This document shows positions 1-5,848 of a DNA stretch of 6,550 nt, piece by piece (position 1 is the first letter of the stretch; each line of letters opens with the position of its first letter). The notes under the pieces are model-generated. The model saw only the letters and a list, made by a program, of their open reading frames with translations, did no database searches and was not told where the DNA came from. The stretch is from Propionibacteriaceae bacterium (GTDB taxonomy: Bacteria > Actinomycetota > Actinomycetes > Propionibacteriales > Propionibacteriaceae), in contig JAISCH010000290.1 of assembly GCA_031265725.1 (NCBI GenBank), positions 1 through 6,550 on the forward strand, in the 5' to 3' direction. A program made the translations under genes and the position numbers.

Positions 1-132
1 ATCGGAGGCTATACGGTCCTCGCCGAACCGCTAAGCGAGGCCCAACTCAGTAAGATCAAAGGTTTCCGAGAAGCCGTGCTTGAAAACCAGGGCCAGACCC
101 CGGCTGAACCCACGGTCTCACCAACGCCGTAA
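1..132 (+). CDS. C-terminal end of an unrecognised protein (5' part outside window)
   Basis: The first base starts an open frame that runs 43 codons to a TAA at 130-132; the start lies off the window. The visible tail begins IGGYTVLAEPLSEAQLSKIK, continues as a short charged helix-like stretch, and ends in a low-complexity Pro/Thr/Glu-rich tail (QTPAEPTVSPTP). Such tails are often disordered, and are common in secreted or envelope proteins, but this is not diagnostic. I do not recognise the family. It converges on clpC: 95 bp separate the two stop codons and a strong hairpin lies between them. Reading as coding rests on the open frame at the window edge and its position directly before the terminator. 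Confidence 0.6.
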   Translation: MGGYTVLAEPLSEAQLSKIKGFREAVLENQGQTPAEPTVSPTP

Positions 133-173
133 CATCGGCATTTGGCGGCTCGAAGCGTCAGGTACTGAGAAAA

Positions 174-210
174 ATACGTGTGGGCGAAGAGAAACCTCGC
201 CCACACGTAT
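174..210 (-). terminator. Rho-independent terminator of clpC, possibly bidirectional
   Basis: A perfect 14-bp stem (ATACGTGTGGGCGA at 174-187 with TCGCCCACACGTAT at 197-210) encloses a 9-nt loop. Read on the minus strand, the stem is followed at once by a run of T (complement of the A run at 170-174), giving a textbook intrinsic terminator 18 bp past the clpC stop. On the plus strand the stem is followed only by GTTTGACAGTCGTTTTG, a poorer U-tract, so termination of the 1-132 gene by the same hairpin is plausible but weaker. Confidence 0.9.
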
Positions 211-227
211 GTTTGACAGTCGTTTTG

Positions 228-2723
228 TCAGACCTCAGCGACCACATCCGCGACTTCAGGGGTATGCCCCTTGGGCACCCCGGTGAAGGTGAACGGCTGA
301 TCAGAGCCTTCCGGAGCCACATCCACCAGGACGATCTCACCCGGCTTAAGCTCAGCGAAGAGAATCTTCTCCGCCAACATGTCCTCGATGTCGCGCTGGA
401 TGGCCCGCCGCAACGGCCTAGCCCCCAGGATTGGATCGAAACCACGCTGGGCGATAAGCTCCTTGGCCGCCTGCGTCAACTCGATGCCCATGTCCTTGTC
501 GCGCAGCCGATCCTCGATCTGGGAGACCATCAGCGTGGCGATCTTCTCAATGTCTCCGGTGGTGAGCTGGTGGAAGACCACTATCTCATCCACCCGGTTA
601 AGGAATTCAGGGCGGAAATGCTGCTTCAGCTCATCGGAGACCTTGGCCTTCATCTTGTCGTAGCTGGCCTCGGTGTCACCGACCTGGCTGAAGCCGAGGT
701 TGACGCTCTTGGAGATATCACGGGTGCCGAGGTTGGTCGTCATCACCACGACGGTGTTCTTGAAGTCCACCACCCGACCCTGGGCATCGGTGAGACGCCC
801 CTCGTCCAAGATTTGCAGCAGCGAGTTGAACAGATCGGGGTGGGCCTTCTCAATCTCGTCGAATAGCACGACGGAGAACGGCTTGCGGCGCACCTTCTCA
901 GTCAACTGGCCGCCCTCTTCGTAGCCGACATAGCCTGGCGGGGAGCCGAAGAGCCTGGTGACGGCGAATTTCTCCGAGTACTCGCTCATGTCCAGCGCGA
1001 TCAGCGCACCCTCGTCACCGAAGAGGAATTCGGTGAGCGCCTTCGTCAACTCGGTCTTGCCGACGCCGGACGGTCCAGCGAAGATGAACGAGCCGGATGG
1101 CCGCTTCGGGTCTTTCAAACCAGCGCGGGTACGTCGGATCGAACGGGCCAACGCCTTCACCGCGTCACGCTGGCCGATGAGCCGTTTGCCGATCTCGTCT
1201 TCCATCCGCAGCAGCCGGGCGGACTCTTCCTCCGTCAGCTTGAAGACCGGGATGCCCGTCGCTCCGGACAGCACCTCAGCGATGGCTTCCTCATCGACTT
1301 CCGCCGGAATGTCCTGGTCGCCGACTTTCCAAGCCTCTTCCTTCTCCGCGCGGGCGAGGTTTAGCTTCCGTTCGTCGTCACGCAGCCGGGCGGCTAGCTC
1401 GAAGTCTTGCGCGTCGATGGCGGATTCCTTGCTGAGCTTCACCTGGGCGATCTCCTCATCGAATTCACGCAGGTCGGGCGGCGCGGTCATCCGCTTGATC
1501 CGCAGCCGCGCGCCCGCCTCATCGATCAGGTCGATAGCCTTGTCCGGCAGGAAGCGGTCAGAGATGTAACGGTCGGCCAACTGGGCCGCCGCCGTCAGCG
1601 CCCCGTCAGTGATCGTGATGCGGTGGTGGGCCTCGTAACGGTCCCGCAGCCCGCGCAGAATGTCTATGGTCAGCGCGATTGACGGCTCGGACACCTGGAT
1701 CGGCTGGAAACGACGCTCCAGCGCGGCGTCCTTCTCGATGTGCTTGCGGTACTCGTCCAGCGTGGTTGCGCCGATAGTCTGCAATTCGCCGCGAGCCAGC
1801 ATCGGCTTCAGAATCGATGCGGCGTCGATAGCGCCCTCGGCCGCGCCAGCGCCGACTAGGGTGTGAATCTCGTCAATGAACAAGACGATGTCGCCCCGGG
1901 TCTTGATCTCCTTGAGCACTTTCTTCAGGCGTTCCTCGAAGTCGCCCCGGTAGCGCGAGCCAGCCACCAAAGCGCCCAGGTCAAGGGTGTAAATCTGCTT
2001 GTCTCGCAGGGTCTCCGGCACGTCCCCGCGCACAATCGCCTGGGCGAGGCCTTCCACGACGGCTGTTTTGCCGACGCCTGGCTCACCGATCAGCACCGGA
2101 TTGTTCTTGGTCCGCCGGGAGAGGACCGTCATCACTCGTTCGATTTCTTTGTGACGGCCGATCACTGGGTCGAGTTTGTTCTCCCGTGCCGCCTGGGTGA
2201 GGTTGCGCCCGAATTGGTCCAGGATCGCCGAACCGGATTGGGCCGGACCGGCTTCGGGAGCGCCAGCGGTAGCGGCCTGCTTCTCCTGGTAGCCGCTGAG
2301 CATCTGCAGCACCTGGTTGCGCACCCGGCTCAAGTCTGCGCCCAGCTTGATCAACACCTGGGCGGCCACGCCTTCACCCTCTCGGATCAGGCCGAGCAGG
2401 ATGTGCTCAGTGCCGATATAGGGATGGTTTAGCTGGAGAGCCTCCCGCATGGAGAATTCCAGCACCTTTTTCGCTCTCGGGGTGAATGGGATGTGCCCGG
2501 CCGGGGACTGTTGGCCCTGCCCGATGATGTTTTCGACCTGTTCCCGGACAGCCTCCAGTGACAGCCCCATTGTCTCCAGGGCTTTCGCTGCGACGCCTTC
2601 ACCTTCATGAATCAATCCCAGCAGTAGGTGCTCGGTCCCGATGTAGTTGTGATTCAGCATCCGTGCTTCGTCTTGGGCGAGGACTATCACCCGGCGAGCA
2701 CGGTCAGTGAAACGGTCGAACAT
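228..2723 (-). CDS. clpC: ATP-dependent Clp protease ATP-binding subunit ClpC (ClpC1 type)
   Basis: AAA+ unfoldase of the Hsp100 class; it unfolds substrates by ATP hydrolysis and threads them into the cytoplasmic ClpP peptidase. The 831 residues match the usual ClpC length (about 810-850). In order: two Clp_N repeats (about 1-145, with GTEH at 29-32 and 104-107); AAA domain D1 with Walker A GEPGVGKT (213-220), pore loop RYRG (257-260), Walker B FIDE (282-285) and arginine finger region ERRF (336-339); a middle domain with a UVR-like segment (about 437-460); domain D2 with Walker A GPSGVGKT (550-557), pore loop GYVGY (597-601), Walker B LFDE (620-623), the ClpP-docking LGF tripeptide (676-678) and sensor-2 GARPLRR (767-773). 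All ATPase residues are intact. The start is the ATG at 2723, which lies 8 nt after GGAGGAG and gives the family-typical [10 protein letters not shown]; a GTG two codons upstream is only 2 nt from that site. F2 and F80, contacts of cyclomarin-type inhibitors in the mycobacterial protein, are both present. lsr2 lies upstream on the same strand. Confidence 0.98.
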   Translation of the reverse strand: MFDRFTDRARRVIVLAQDEARMLNHNYIGTEHLLLGLIHEGEGVAAKALETMGLSLEAVREQVENIIGQGQQSPAGHIPFTPRAKKVLEFSMREALQLNHPYIGTEHILLGLIREGEGVAAQVLIKLGADLSRVRNQVLQMLSGYQEKQAATAGAPEAGPAQSGSAILDQFGRNLTQAARENKLDPVIGRHKEIERVMTVLSRRTKNNPVLIGEPGVGKTAVVEGLAQAIVRGDVPETLRDKQIYTLDLGALVAGSRYRGDFEERLKKVLKEIKTRGDIVLFIDEIHTLVGAGAAEGAIDAASILKPMLARGELQTIGATTLDEYRKHIEKDAALERRFQPIQVSEPSIALTIDILRGLRDRYEAHHRITITDGALTAAAQLADRYISDRFLPDKAIDLIDEAGARLRIKRMTAPPDLREFDEEIAQVKLSKESAIDAQDFELAARLRDDERKLNLARAEKEEAWKVGDQDIPAEVDEEAIAEVLSGATGIPVFKLTEEESARLLRMEDEIGKRLIGQRDAVKALARSIRRTRAGLKDPKRPSGSFIFAGPSGVGKTELTKALTEFLFGDEGALIALDMSEYSEKFAVTRLFGSPPGYVGYEEGGQLTEKVRRKPFSVVLFDEIEKAHPDLFNSLLQILDEGRLTDAQGRVVDFKNTVVVMTTNLGTRDISKSVNLGFSQVGDTEASYDKMKAKVSDELKQHFRPEFLNRVDEIVVFHQLTTGDIEKIATLMVSQIEDRLRDKDMGIELTQAAKELIAQRGFDPILGARPLRRAIQRDIEDMLAEKILFAELKPGEIVLVDVAPEGSDQPFTFTGVPKGHTPEVADVVAEV

Positions 2724-2731
2724 TTGCACAA

Positions 2732-2738
2732 CTCCTCC
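2732..2738 (-). promoter_or_regulatory. Ribosome binding site of clpC
   Basis: GGAGGAG on the minus strand, 8 nt before the ATG at 2723. The spacing to the alternative GTG at 2729 is only 2 nt, so this site decides the start in favour of the ATG. Confidence 0.85.
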
Positions 2739-2753
2739 ATCCAGCAGTGCTAT

Positions 2754-2783
2754 GGCCGTCCCCCAACCGACTGGAGGACGGCC
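2754..2783 (-). repeat. Inverted repeat (hairpin) in the clpC leader
   Basis: GGCCGTCC (2754-2761) pairs perfectly with GGACGGCC (2776-2783), and a further CCA/TGG pairing inside extends it past one mismatch. On the minus strand no T-tract follows, so it is not a good terminator for lsr2. It begins 30 nt before the clpC ATG, ends before the ribosome site, and would lie in the 5' untranslated leader if transcription starts in the A+T-rich block at about 2785-2800. Role unknown; leader stability or regulation is an inference. Confidence 0.55.
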
Positions 2784-2797
2784 TTATTAGTCTAGTA

Positions 2798-2822
2798 AAC
2801 GGCAAAATCCGAAAATATTTCC
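2798..2822 (-). promoter_or_regulatory. Possible stress-type (sigma-R/SigH-like) promoter for clpC
   Basis: On the minus strand, GGAAA (2822-2818) is followed after 17 nt by GTT (2800-2798). The consensus for the actinobacterial redox/heat sigma factors SigR and SigH is GGAAT, 18-19 nt, GTT, so this is one base and about one spacing unit off. My recollection that clpC belongs to the SigR regulon in Streptomyces makes it worth noting. An alternative housekeeping -10 is TAGACT (2794-2789), with no good -35. The surrounding spacer (2724-2846) also holds CCGTT/AACGG and CGAAAA/TTTTCG inverted repeats (2822-2837, 2810-2830). Confidence 0.25.
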
Positions 2823-2846
2823 CGTTTTCGCTAACGGCTTAGCAGC

Positions 2847-3164
2847 TTAGCGCTGAGCTTGCTCGTACGCTGCGCGAATCTCTGCCGAAACACGTCCCCG
2901 AGCGGAGACTCCCAGTCCTTGACTGATCGCCCAAGCCCGAATGTCACCGGCATTGCCGCTGCCGCCAGCCTTGCGCCGCTTTATTCCCCCGCTTGACCTG
3001 CGCCCTGCGTTCACATAGGGCTGTATCGCACTACGTAACGCCTTGGCATTCTTTTCAGATAGGTCAATCTCATAATCTTTGCCGTCGACGCCGAAGAAGA
3101 CTGTCTCATCGGCTGGGCCATCATCAATGTCATCGAAAAGTTCGATGCGCGTCCGCTGCGCCAT
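2847..3164 (-). CDS. lsr2: Lsr2 family nucleoid-associated protein
   Basis: Small basic DNA-bridging protein of actinobacteria, functional analogue of H-NS: it binds the minor groove of A+T-rich DNA, silences acquired genes and organises the nucleoid. The 105 residues fit the family (about 105-115). The N-terminal dimerisation domain (1-55) carries the family core DDIDDGPADETVFFGVDG then YEIDLSEKNAKALR; a basic Gly/Ser linker follows (about 55-70, with KRRK); the C-terminal DNA-binding domain (about 71-105) holds the AT-hook-like R89-G90-R91 in ARGRVSAEI. The frame has three consecutive possible starts (GTG 3170, ATG 3167, ATG 3164). The AAGGAG at 3175-3170 overlaps the first and lies 5 nt before the third, which also gives the family-typical MAQ start, so I chose 3164. 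It sits between the fol operon and clpC on the same strand, as in mycobacteria apart from missing intervening genes. Confidence 0.96.
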   Translation of the reverse strand: MAQRTRIELFDDIDDGPADETVFFGVDGKDYEIDLSEKNAKALRSAIQPYVNAGRRSSGGIKRRKAGGSGNAGDIRAWAISQGLGVSARGRVSAEIRAAYEQAQR

Positions 3165-3169
3165 CATCA

Positions 3170-3175
3170 CTCCTT
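3170..3175 (-). promoter_or_regulatory. Ribosome binding site of lsr2
   Basis: AAGGAG on the minus strand. It overlaps the GTG at 3170 and is 2 nt from the ATG at 3167, but lies 5 nt before the ATG at 3164, so it favours the third start. Confidence 0.75.
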
Positions 3176-3186
3176 GCTAATCGTAA

Positions 3187-3238
3187 CCGGATTTTCCGGA
3201 ATAAAAGCAAGCATATATCGAAAACTGTTATAAGCAAG
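3187..3238 (-). promoter_or_regulatory. A+T-rich lsr2 promoter region with direct repeats
   Basis: On the minus strand the heptamer CTTGCTT occurs twice, at 3238-3232 and 3211-3205, 27 bp apart, each followed by an A+T-rich stretch (ATAAC and TTATT). A possible promoter is TTGCTT (3237-3232), 16 nt, then TATGCT (3215-3210), weak by consensus. Closer to the gene, CCGGA/TCCGG (3187-3191 and 3195-3199) forms a short inverted repeat with a 3-bp centre. Assignment of exact promoter elements is uncertain; that this spacer holds the lsr2 promoter follows from the gene layout. Confidence 0.35.
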
Positions 3239-3291
3239 TCCAATTTGGAACACTGTCGGCAACTTCTTTCCAACCTGTTAATGGGCTTTGC

Positions 3292-3305
3292 CTGTGTATA
3301 CACAG
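3292..3305. repeat. Perfect 14-bp palindrome, operator-like
   Basis: CTGTGTATACACAG is its own reverse complement with no loop, the usual form of a binding site for a dimeric regulator rather than a terminator. It lies in the spacer about 130 bp upstream of lsr2 and about 70 bp past the end of the DUF3180 gene. The TGTATACA core recalls GntR-family operators; no regulator gene is in the window. Confidence 0.5.
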
Positions 3306-3308
3306 ACA

Positions 3309-3338
3309 TGGCTAGTTCTGTGAGCTCCCGAATAGCCA
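3309..3338 (-). repeat. Weak inverted repeat downstream of the fol operon
   Basis: TGGCTA (3309-3314) and TAGCCA (3333-3338) form a 6-bp stem around an 18-nt loop, starting 35 bp beyond the last stop of the fol operon. No T-tract follows on the minus strand, so it is at best a weak candidate for the operon terminator. I see no better one in this spacer. Confidence 0.25.
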
Positions 3339-3372
3339 GTTAACCAGGTGACAGAATCGCAGCAAGGCTCTC

Positions 3373-3840
3373 TCACTCAGTGGTCTGACCATCATCTTCT
3401 TCTGGAGGGATGCGGCATGCCAACTGGAGTAGATAGCCGGAGATTATACATAGGATCGCCGCAATAAGCGATGTCAAAGCAGCCGCGAAGGTTTCGCGCG
3501 GAATCGCTGCTGCTAAGCGCAGATTAGCGACTAAGAGCACCAGATAACCGCCGGCCAATACTCCTCCGGCGAGGGCCAACGCCTTGCCCAGGGCTAACAG
3601 GCTGGGAGCATGTTGGCGGATGTTTCGCACCCGACGGCGCACAAAGATGATCAGCAGCAATCCGGCCACGGCGATAACGACGAAAACGAGTGCAGCGGCT
3701 ATCGGGAATCGGGGCGTTTGCCAGCCCCATGACCAACATGCCTGCAGCCAGACCCAGACGATCCCGGCTCCGAGCACAGCGGCGAATAGCACCCAGGTCC
3801 ACTTCGTGATGTGTAACCGCTCTCTGTTTTGCCTTGTCAT
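3373..3840 (-). CDS. DUF3180 family integral membrane protein
   Basis: Protein of 155 residues with four hydrophobic segments that should cross the membrane (about 14-34, 46-67, 83-106 and 118-142), a basic N-terminus (MTRQNRERLHITK) and an acidic C-terminal tail (PPEEDDGQTTE). A highly basic cytoplasmic-type loop (RRRVRNIR, 68-75) follows the second segment. Size, topology and position directly after folK fit the actinobacterial DUF3180 family, which is regularly found at the end of the fol operon; its biochemical function is unknown. The ATG at 3840 overlaps the folK stop by 4 bp (ATGA) and has GGAG 8 nt upstream, so it is translationally coupled to folK. The family call rests on context and topology, since I see no diagnostic motif. 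It is the last gene of the cluster before the lsr2 spacer. Confidence 0.85.
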   Translation of the reverse strand: MTRQNRERLHITKWTWVLFAAVLGAGIVWVWLQACWSWGWQTPRFPIAAALVFVVIAVAGLLLIIFVRRRVRNIRQHAPSLLALGKALALAGGVLAGGYLVLLVANLRLAAAIPRETFAAALTSLIAAILCIISGYLLQLACRIPPEEDDGQTTE

Positions 3841-4367
3841 CGGACTAACTCCAAATCTGTGCGGCGACGTACGCCCTGGTCGGGGAGTGCCGCTGCCAGA
3901 GTCGCCACCGATCCGTGACCGGGAAGTTGGGCGTCATCGGCTATTTCCAGCCAGGGCAGCAGCACGAAACCGCGTTGATGCGCTCTCGGGTGCGGGAGGG
4001 TCAGCTCGGCGCTGTCGATCCGTTCGTCAGCGACCGCGATCAAGTCGATGTCGATGACGCGCGGTCCTTTGACCAGGACCAGCGAGTCGGTCGCCGGGTT
4101 GCGGACCCTGCCGAGTGCGGCCTCCAGTCGCAACGCCTTTCGAAGCAATTCCAGGGCCGGGGCGGTCGTGTTTCCGATAACTATTGCGTTAAGAAAATCT
4201 GGCTGGTCGGTGAAGTCCAAAGGCTTGGTCTCGTAAACGCTGGAAATAGCCACATCAGTAAGCGGCAAATTCACCAATTCGTTAACCGCTTGAGTGAGAA
4301 AACTTAACCGATCCCCCAAATTTGATCCGATGCTGAATACGGCTAGGCGTTCCGAATCTGACTTCAC
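3837..4367 (-). CDS. folK: 6-hydroxymethyl-7,8-dihydropterin pyrophosphokinase (HPPK)
   Basis: Cytoplasmic enzyme that transfers pyrophosphate from ATP to 6-hydroxymethyl-7,8-dihydropterin, making the substrate for FolP. The 176 residues are typical for a monofunctional HPPK. Visible landmarks are the N-terminal FSIGSNLGDR (11-20), YETKPL (45-50) and QPDFLNAIV (55-63) of the pterin pocket, GRVR (86-89) of the flexible loop, and GPRVIDIDLI (101-110) with the two Mg-binding aspartates D106 and D108, followed by PHPRAHQRGFVLLPWLEI (125-142). Compared with the common RWGPRTLDLD version, the two residues before GPR are V99 and K100, so the usual Arg and Trp (R88 and W89 in E. coli numbering, from memory) are replaced. 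The start is GTG at 4367, overlapping the folB stop by 4 bp (GTGA), with GAGG 6 nt upstream. It overlaps the DUF3180 gene downstream in the same way. Confidence 0.96.
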   Translation of the reverse strand: MKSDSERLAVFSIGSNLGDRLSFLTQAVNELVNLPLTDVAISSVYETKPLDFTDQPDFLNAIVIGNTTAPALELLRKALRLEAALGRVRNPATDSLVLVKGPRVIDIDLIAVADERIDSAELTLPHPRAHQRGFVLLPWLEIADDAQLPGHGSVATLAAALPDQGVRRRTDLELVR

Positions 4368-4723
4368 TGCAAACCTCGGCTCAACTTGACTTCCGCAAGA
4401 CAGTCCCGCACCGCTTCAGCCAGTGGGCCGTTCGGCTTATGCACGCGCACCGTGATTTCTTGGATCAACGCGGACTCCATACAGTTGGCAGCGATGCGCT
4501 CCGCCAAAGTTTCCAGCAAGTTGCAACTCTCGCCGCCGATAACAAATTGCGCTGTTTGGACCAATTTCTCATAATCAATGGTGGTGTCCAACTCATCGCT
4601 GCTATCCATGCGGTTCAATCGGCATTCGATATCCACTAGAAAATCCTGTGGATTCGCTTTTTCCTCAGCCAGCACTCCGTGGCGACCGCTACAGGCTATT
4701 CCGATGACTGAAATTGTGAGCAC
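4364..4723 (-). CDS. folB: Dihydroneopterin aldolase
   Basis: Cytoplasmic enzyme that cleaves 7,8-dihydroneopterin to 6-hydroxymethyl-7,8-dihydropterin and glycolaldehyde, one step before FolK. The 119 residues match the family (about 115-125). Motifs: HGVLAEEK (15-22) with the pterin-site E21, DFLVDIE (27-33), TIDYEKL (48-54) with Y51, LLETLAERIA (69-78) with E71, and VRVHKPNGPL (92-101) with the catalytic K96. These correspond to E22, Y54, E74 and K100 of the Staphylococcus aureus enzyme. The start is GTG at 4723, set by a very strong AGGAGGT 7 nt upstream. It shares 4 bp with folK. A 93-bp spacer with a 12-bp inverted repeat separates it from folP, the only break in an otherwise overlapping operon. 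Confidence 0.97.
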   Translation of the reverse strand: MLTISVIGIACSGRHGVLAEEKANPQDFLVDIECRLNRMDSSDELDTTIDYEKLVQTAQFVIGGESCNLLETLAERIAANCMESALIQEITVRVHKPNGPLAEAVRDCLAEVKLSRGLQ

Positions 4724-4730
4724 TTTGATT

Positions 4731-4737
4731 ACCTCCT
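4731..4737 (-). promoter_or_regulatory. Strong ribosome binding site of folB
   Basis: AGGAGGT on the minus strand, 7 nt before the GTG at 4723. It fixes this GTG as the start and lies only 4 nt beyond the 3' arm of the inverted repeat at 4742-4801. Confidence 0.9.
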
Positions 4738-4741
4738 GGCT

Positions 4742-4801
4742 GAGTGATTCCAGCGGGTGCGTAAACGAGCGATGTGCGGCACGTATCCCCTGGAATCACT
4801 C
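4742..4801 (-). repeat. 12-bp inverted repeat between folP and folB
   Basis: GAGTGATTCCAG (4742-4753) is perfectly complementary to CTGGAATCACTC (4790-4801), with 36 nt between. Inside, GTGC (minus strand 4782-4779) can pair with GCAC (4760-4757), so a long stem-loop is possible. In the folP-folB transcript the 3' arm would end 4 nt before the folB ribosome site. No T-tract follows, so it is not an obvious terminator. Candidates are an RNA processing or translation-control structure, or the ends of a very small inserted element. Confidence 0.6.
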
Positions 4802-4816
4802 GTCTAACTATGGAGA

Positions 4817-5662
4817 TTACCGGAAAGCGGCGCAATGTGAGCCGGCCATTCGTCCGACTACGGCTATCGCGTCCCGTTGGGCGCGGACACTGTGGGTGCG
4901 CACCGCCCAAATCCCCCGCTCGGCCAAGAGCGTGGTCATCGCTACAGTGGCATCGTCACGTTCTTTCGGAGGACGCAGATTGCCGTTCTCGGCCAGTAGC
5001 TCACCCAGGAAACGCTTCCGGGACGCGCCGATCAGCAGCGGGCAGCCTATTTCGGCAAAGCTGTCCAGGTGGCTGAGCAACGCCCAGTTGTGGTCGCTGT
5101 TCTTGGAAAAGCCCAGTCCGGGATCGACTATCAACAGGTCGGCCGCGATTCCGGCATTCAGCGCGTTGGCCACCTGTGCGGCCAGTTCTCGCCGGACATC
5201 CGCCACCACGTCGGCGTAATTCGCCTGGCTCTGCATCGTCGCAGATGGTGCCCGCCAATGTTCTACGACGAATCCGACGCCCAACTCAGCCGCTGCGGAA
5301 AGCATCTGCGGATCGGACAGCCCGCCAGAAACGTCGTTGATCAGCACCGCCCCGGACGTGACTGCGGCTTCCGCCACCTCCGCCCGCATAGTGTCGATGG
5401 AGACGGCAGCACCGGCTTCGCTGAGCGCGCTGACCACTGGCAGGACTCGTTCCATTTCGGTCTTCACCGTGATCCGGGCAGCCCCTGGCCGGGTGGACTC
5501 TCCGCCGATATCCAAGATATCTGCGCCTTGGGCCAGCAATTTCAAGCCGTGCGCAATGGCGGTCTCAGGGGTCGGATGGTCCCCCCCGTCGGAAAACGAA
5601 TCGGGGGTCACATTGACGATCCCCATCACGAGGGTGCGATCAAGGCGTGGAATCGCAGACAT
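4817..5662 (-). CDS. folP: Dihydropteroate synthase
   Basis: Cytoplasmic TIM-barrel enzyme that joins 6-hydroxymethyl-dihydropterin pyrophosphate to 4-aminobenzoate, giving dihydropteroate; target of sulfonamides. The 281 residues fit the family. Signature 1 is GIVNVTPDSFSDGG (14-27, N17 binds Mg); signature 2 is GADILDIGGESTRPGA (46-61); SIDT (88-91, D90) and NDVSGG (109-114) bind the pterin; DPGLGF (180-185), GASRKRFLG (212-220, K216 R217) and RTHSV (255-259, R255 H257) complete the site. F23 and P59 occupy positions altered in some sulfonamide-resistant enzymes and look wild type here. The frame extends upstream to a GTG at 5728, but those 22 residues are unlike the family. I chose the ATG at 5662: it lacks a Shine-Dalgarno but has TAGGCT 7 nt upstream, as expected of a leaderless actinobacterial mRNA. 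The next gene on the same strand is folB. Confidence 0.95.
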   Translation of the reverse strand: MSAIPRLDRTLVMGIVNVTPDSFSDGGDHPTPETAIAHGLKLLAQGADILDIGGESTRPGAARITVKTEMERVLPVVSALSEAGAAVSIDTMRAEVAEAAVTSGAVLINDVSGGLSDPQMLSAAAELGVGFVVEHWRAPSATMQSQANYADVVADVRRELAAQVANALNAGIAADLLIVDPGLGFSKNSDHNWALLSHLDSFAEIGCPLLIGASRKRFLGELLAENGNLRPPKERDDATVAMTTLLAERGIWAVRTHSVRAQRDAIAVVGRMAGSHCAAFR

Positions 5663-5669
5663 TGACGAC

Positions 5670-5675
5670 AGCCTA
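5670..5675 (-). promoter_or_regulatory. Candidate -10 element for leaderless folP transcript
   Basis: TAGGCT on the minus strand fits the actinobacterial TANNNT -10 and is separated from the folP ATG by 7 nt (GTCGTCA), so transcription would begin at or next to the A of the start codon. No clear -35 is visible and no ribosome site precedes this ATG. Found by inspection only. Confidence 0.45.
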
Positions 5676-5757
5676 GTCCGAGTCCCCACCCAGCCTCCCG
5701 CCAAGACCACCACTCGGATACCCGCCACCCACTGCCTGAAAGTGTGGCTAGTATTCA

Positions 5758-5776
5758 GCGGCTATGAAATAGCCGC
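5758..5776. repeat. 19-bp palindrome in the divergent folP / lipoprotein promoter region
   Basis: GCGGCTATGAAATAGCCGC has two perfect 8-bp arms around a 3-bp centre. It is about 95 bp from the folP start and about 70 bp from the lipoprotein start, between the two divergent genes. No T-tract follows on either strand, so an operator is more likely than a terminator. The binding protein is unknown. Confidence 0.5.
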
Positions 5777-5836
5777 AATGGTTCGGCTGGAAACCTGCTG
5801 AGTCCATCTCCTTGCGTGGTATTTGCCCCGATTCGC

Positions 5837-5842
5837 TAATCT
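5837..5842 (+). promoter_or_regulatory. Candidate -10 element for leaderless lipoprotein transcript
   Basis: TAATCT lies exactly 6 nt (GACTGT) before the GTG start at 5849, the geometry of a leaderless mRNA starting at the G of the start codon. TTGCGT at 5812-5817 could serve as -35 with a long 19-nt spacer. No Shine-Dalgarno is present. Confidence 0.55.
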
Positions 5843-5848
5843 GACTGT

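Noticed and set aside
180..2432. Long plus-strand open frames opposite clpC (for example 180-866, 958-1569, 1863-2432)
   Set aside because: They lie wholly antisense to a fully conserved clpC, have no recognisable domains or good ribosome sites, and are expected from codon bias in moderately G+C-rich DNA.
3292..3305. LexA (SOS) box reading of CTGTGTATACACAG
   Set aside because: The proteobacterial box is CTGT-8 nt-ACAG and this has only 6 nt between; actinobacterial LexA sites use a different GAAC/GTTC pattern.
4742..4801. Tetrahydrofolate riboswitch before folB
   Set aside because: The conserved sequence pattern of that riboswitch, known mainly from Firmicutes, is not visible; only a simple inverted repeat is.
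5663..5728. N-terminal extension of folP from the GTG at 5728
   Set aside because: The extra 22 residues are not family-like, there is no ribosome site, and the ATG at 5662 gives a standard FolP start with a -10-like hexamer just upstream.
5069..5801. Plus-strand open frames opposite folP and across the divergent promoter region
   Set aside because: Antisense to conserved folP; no known domain and low-complexity composition typical of shadow frames.
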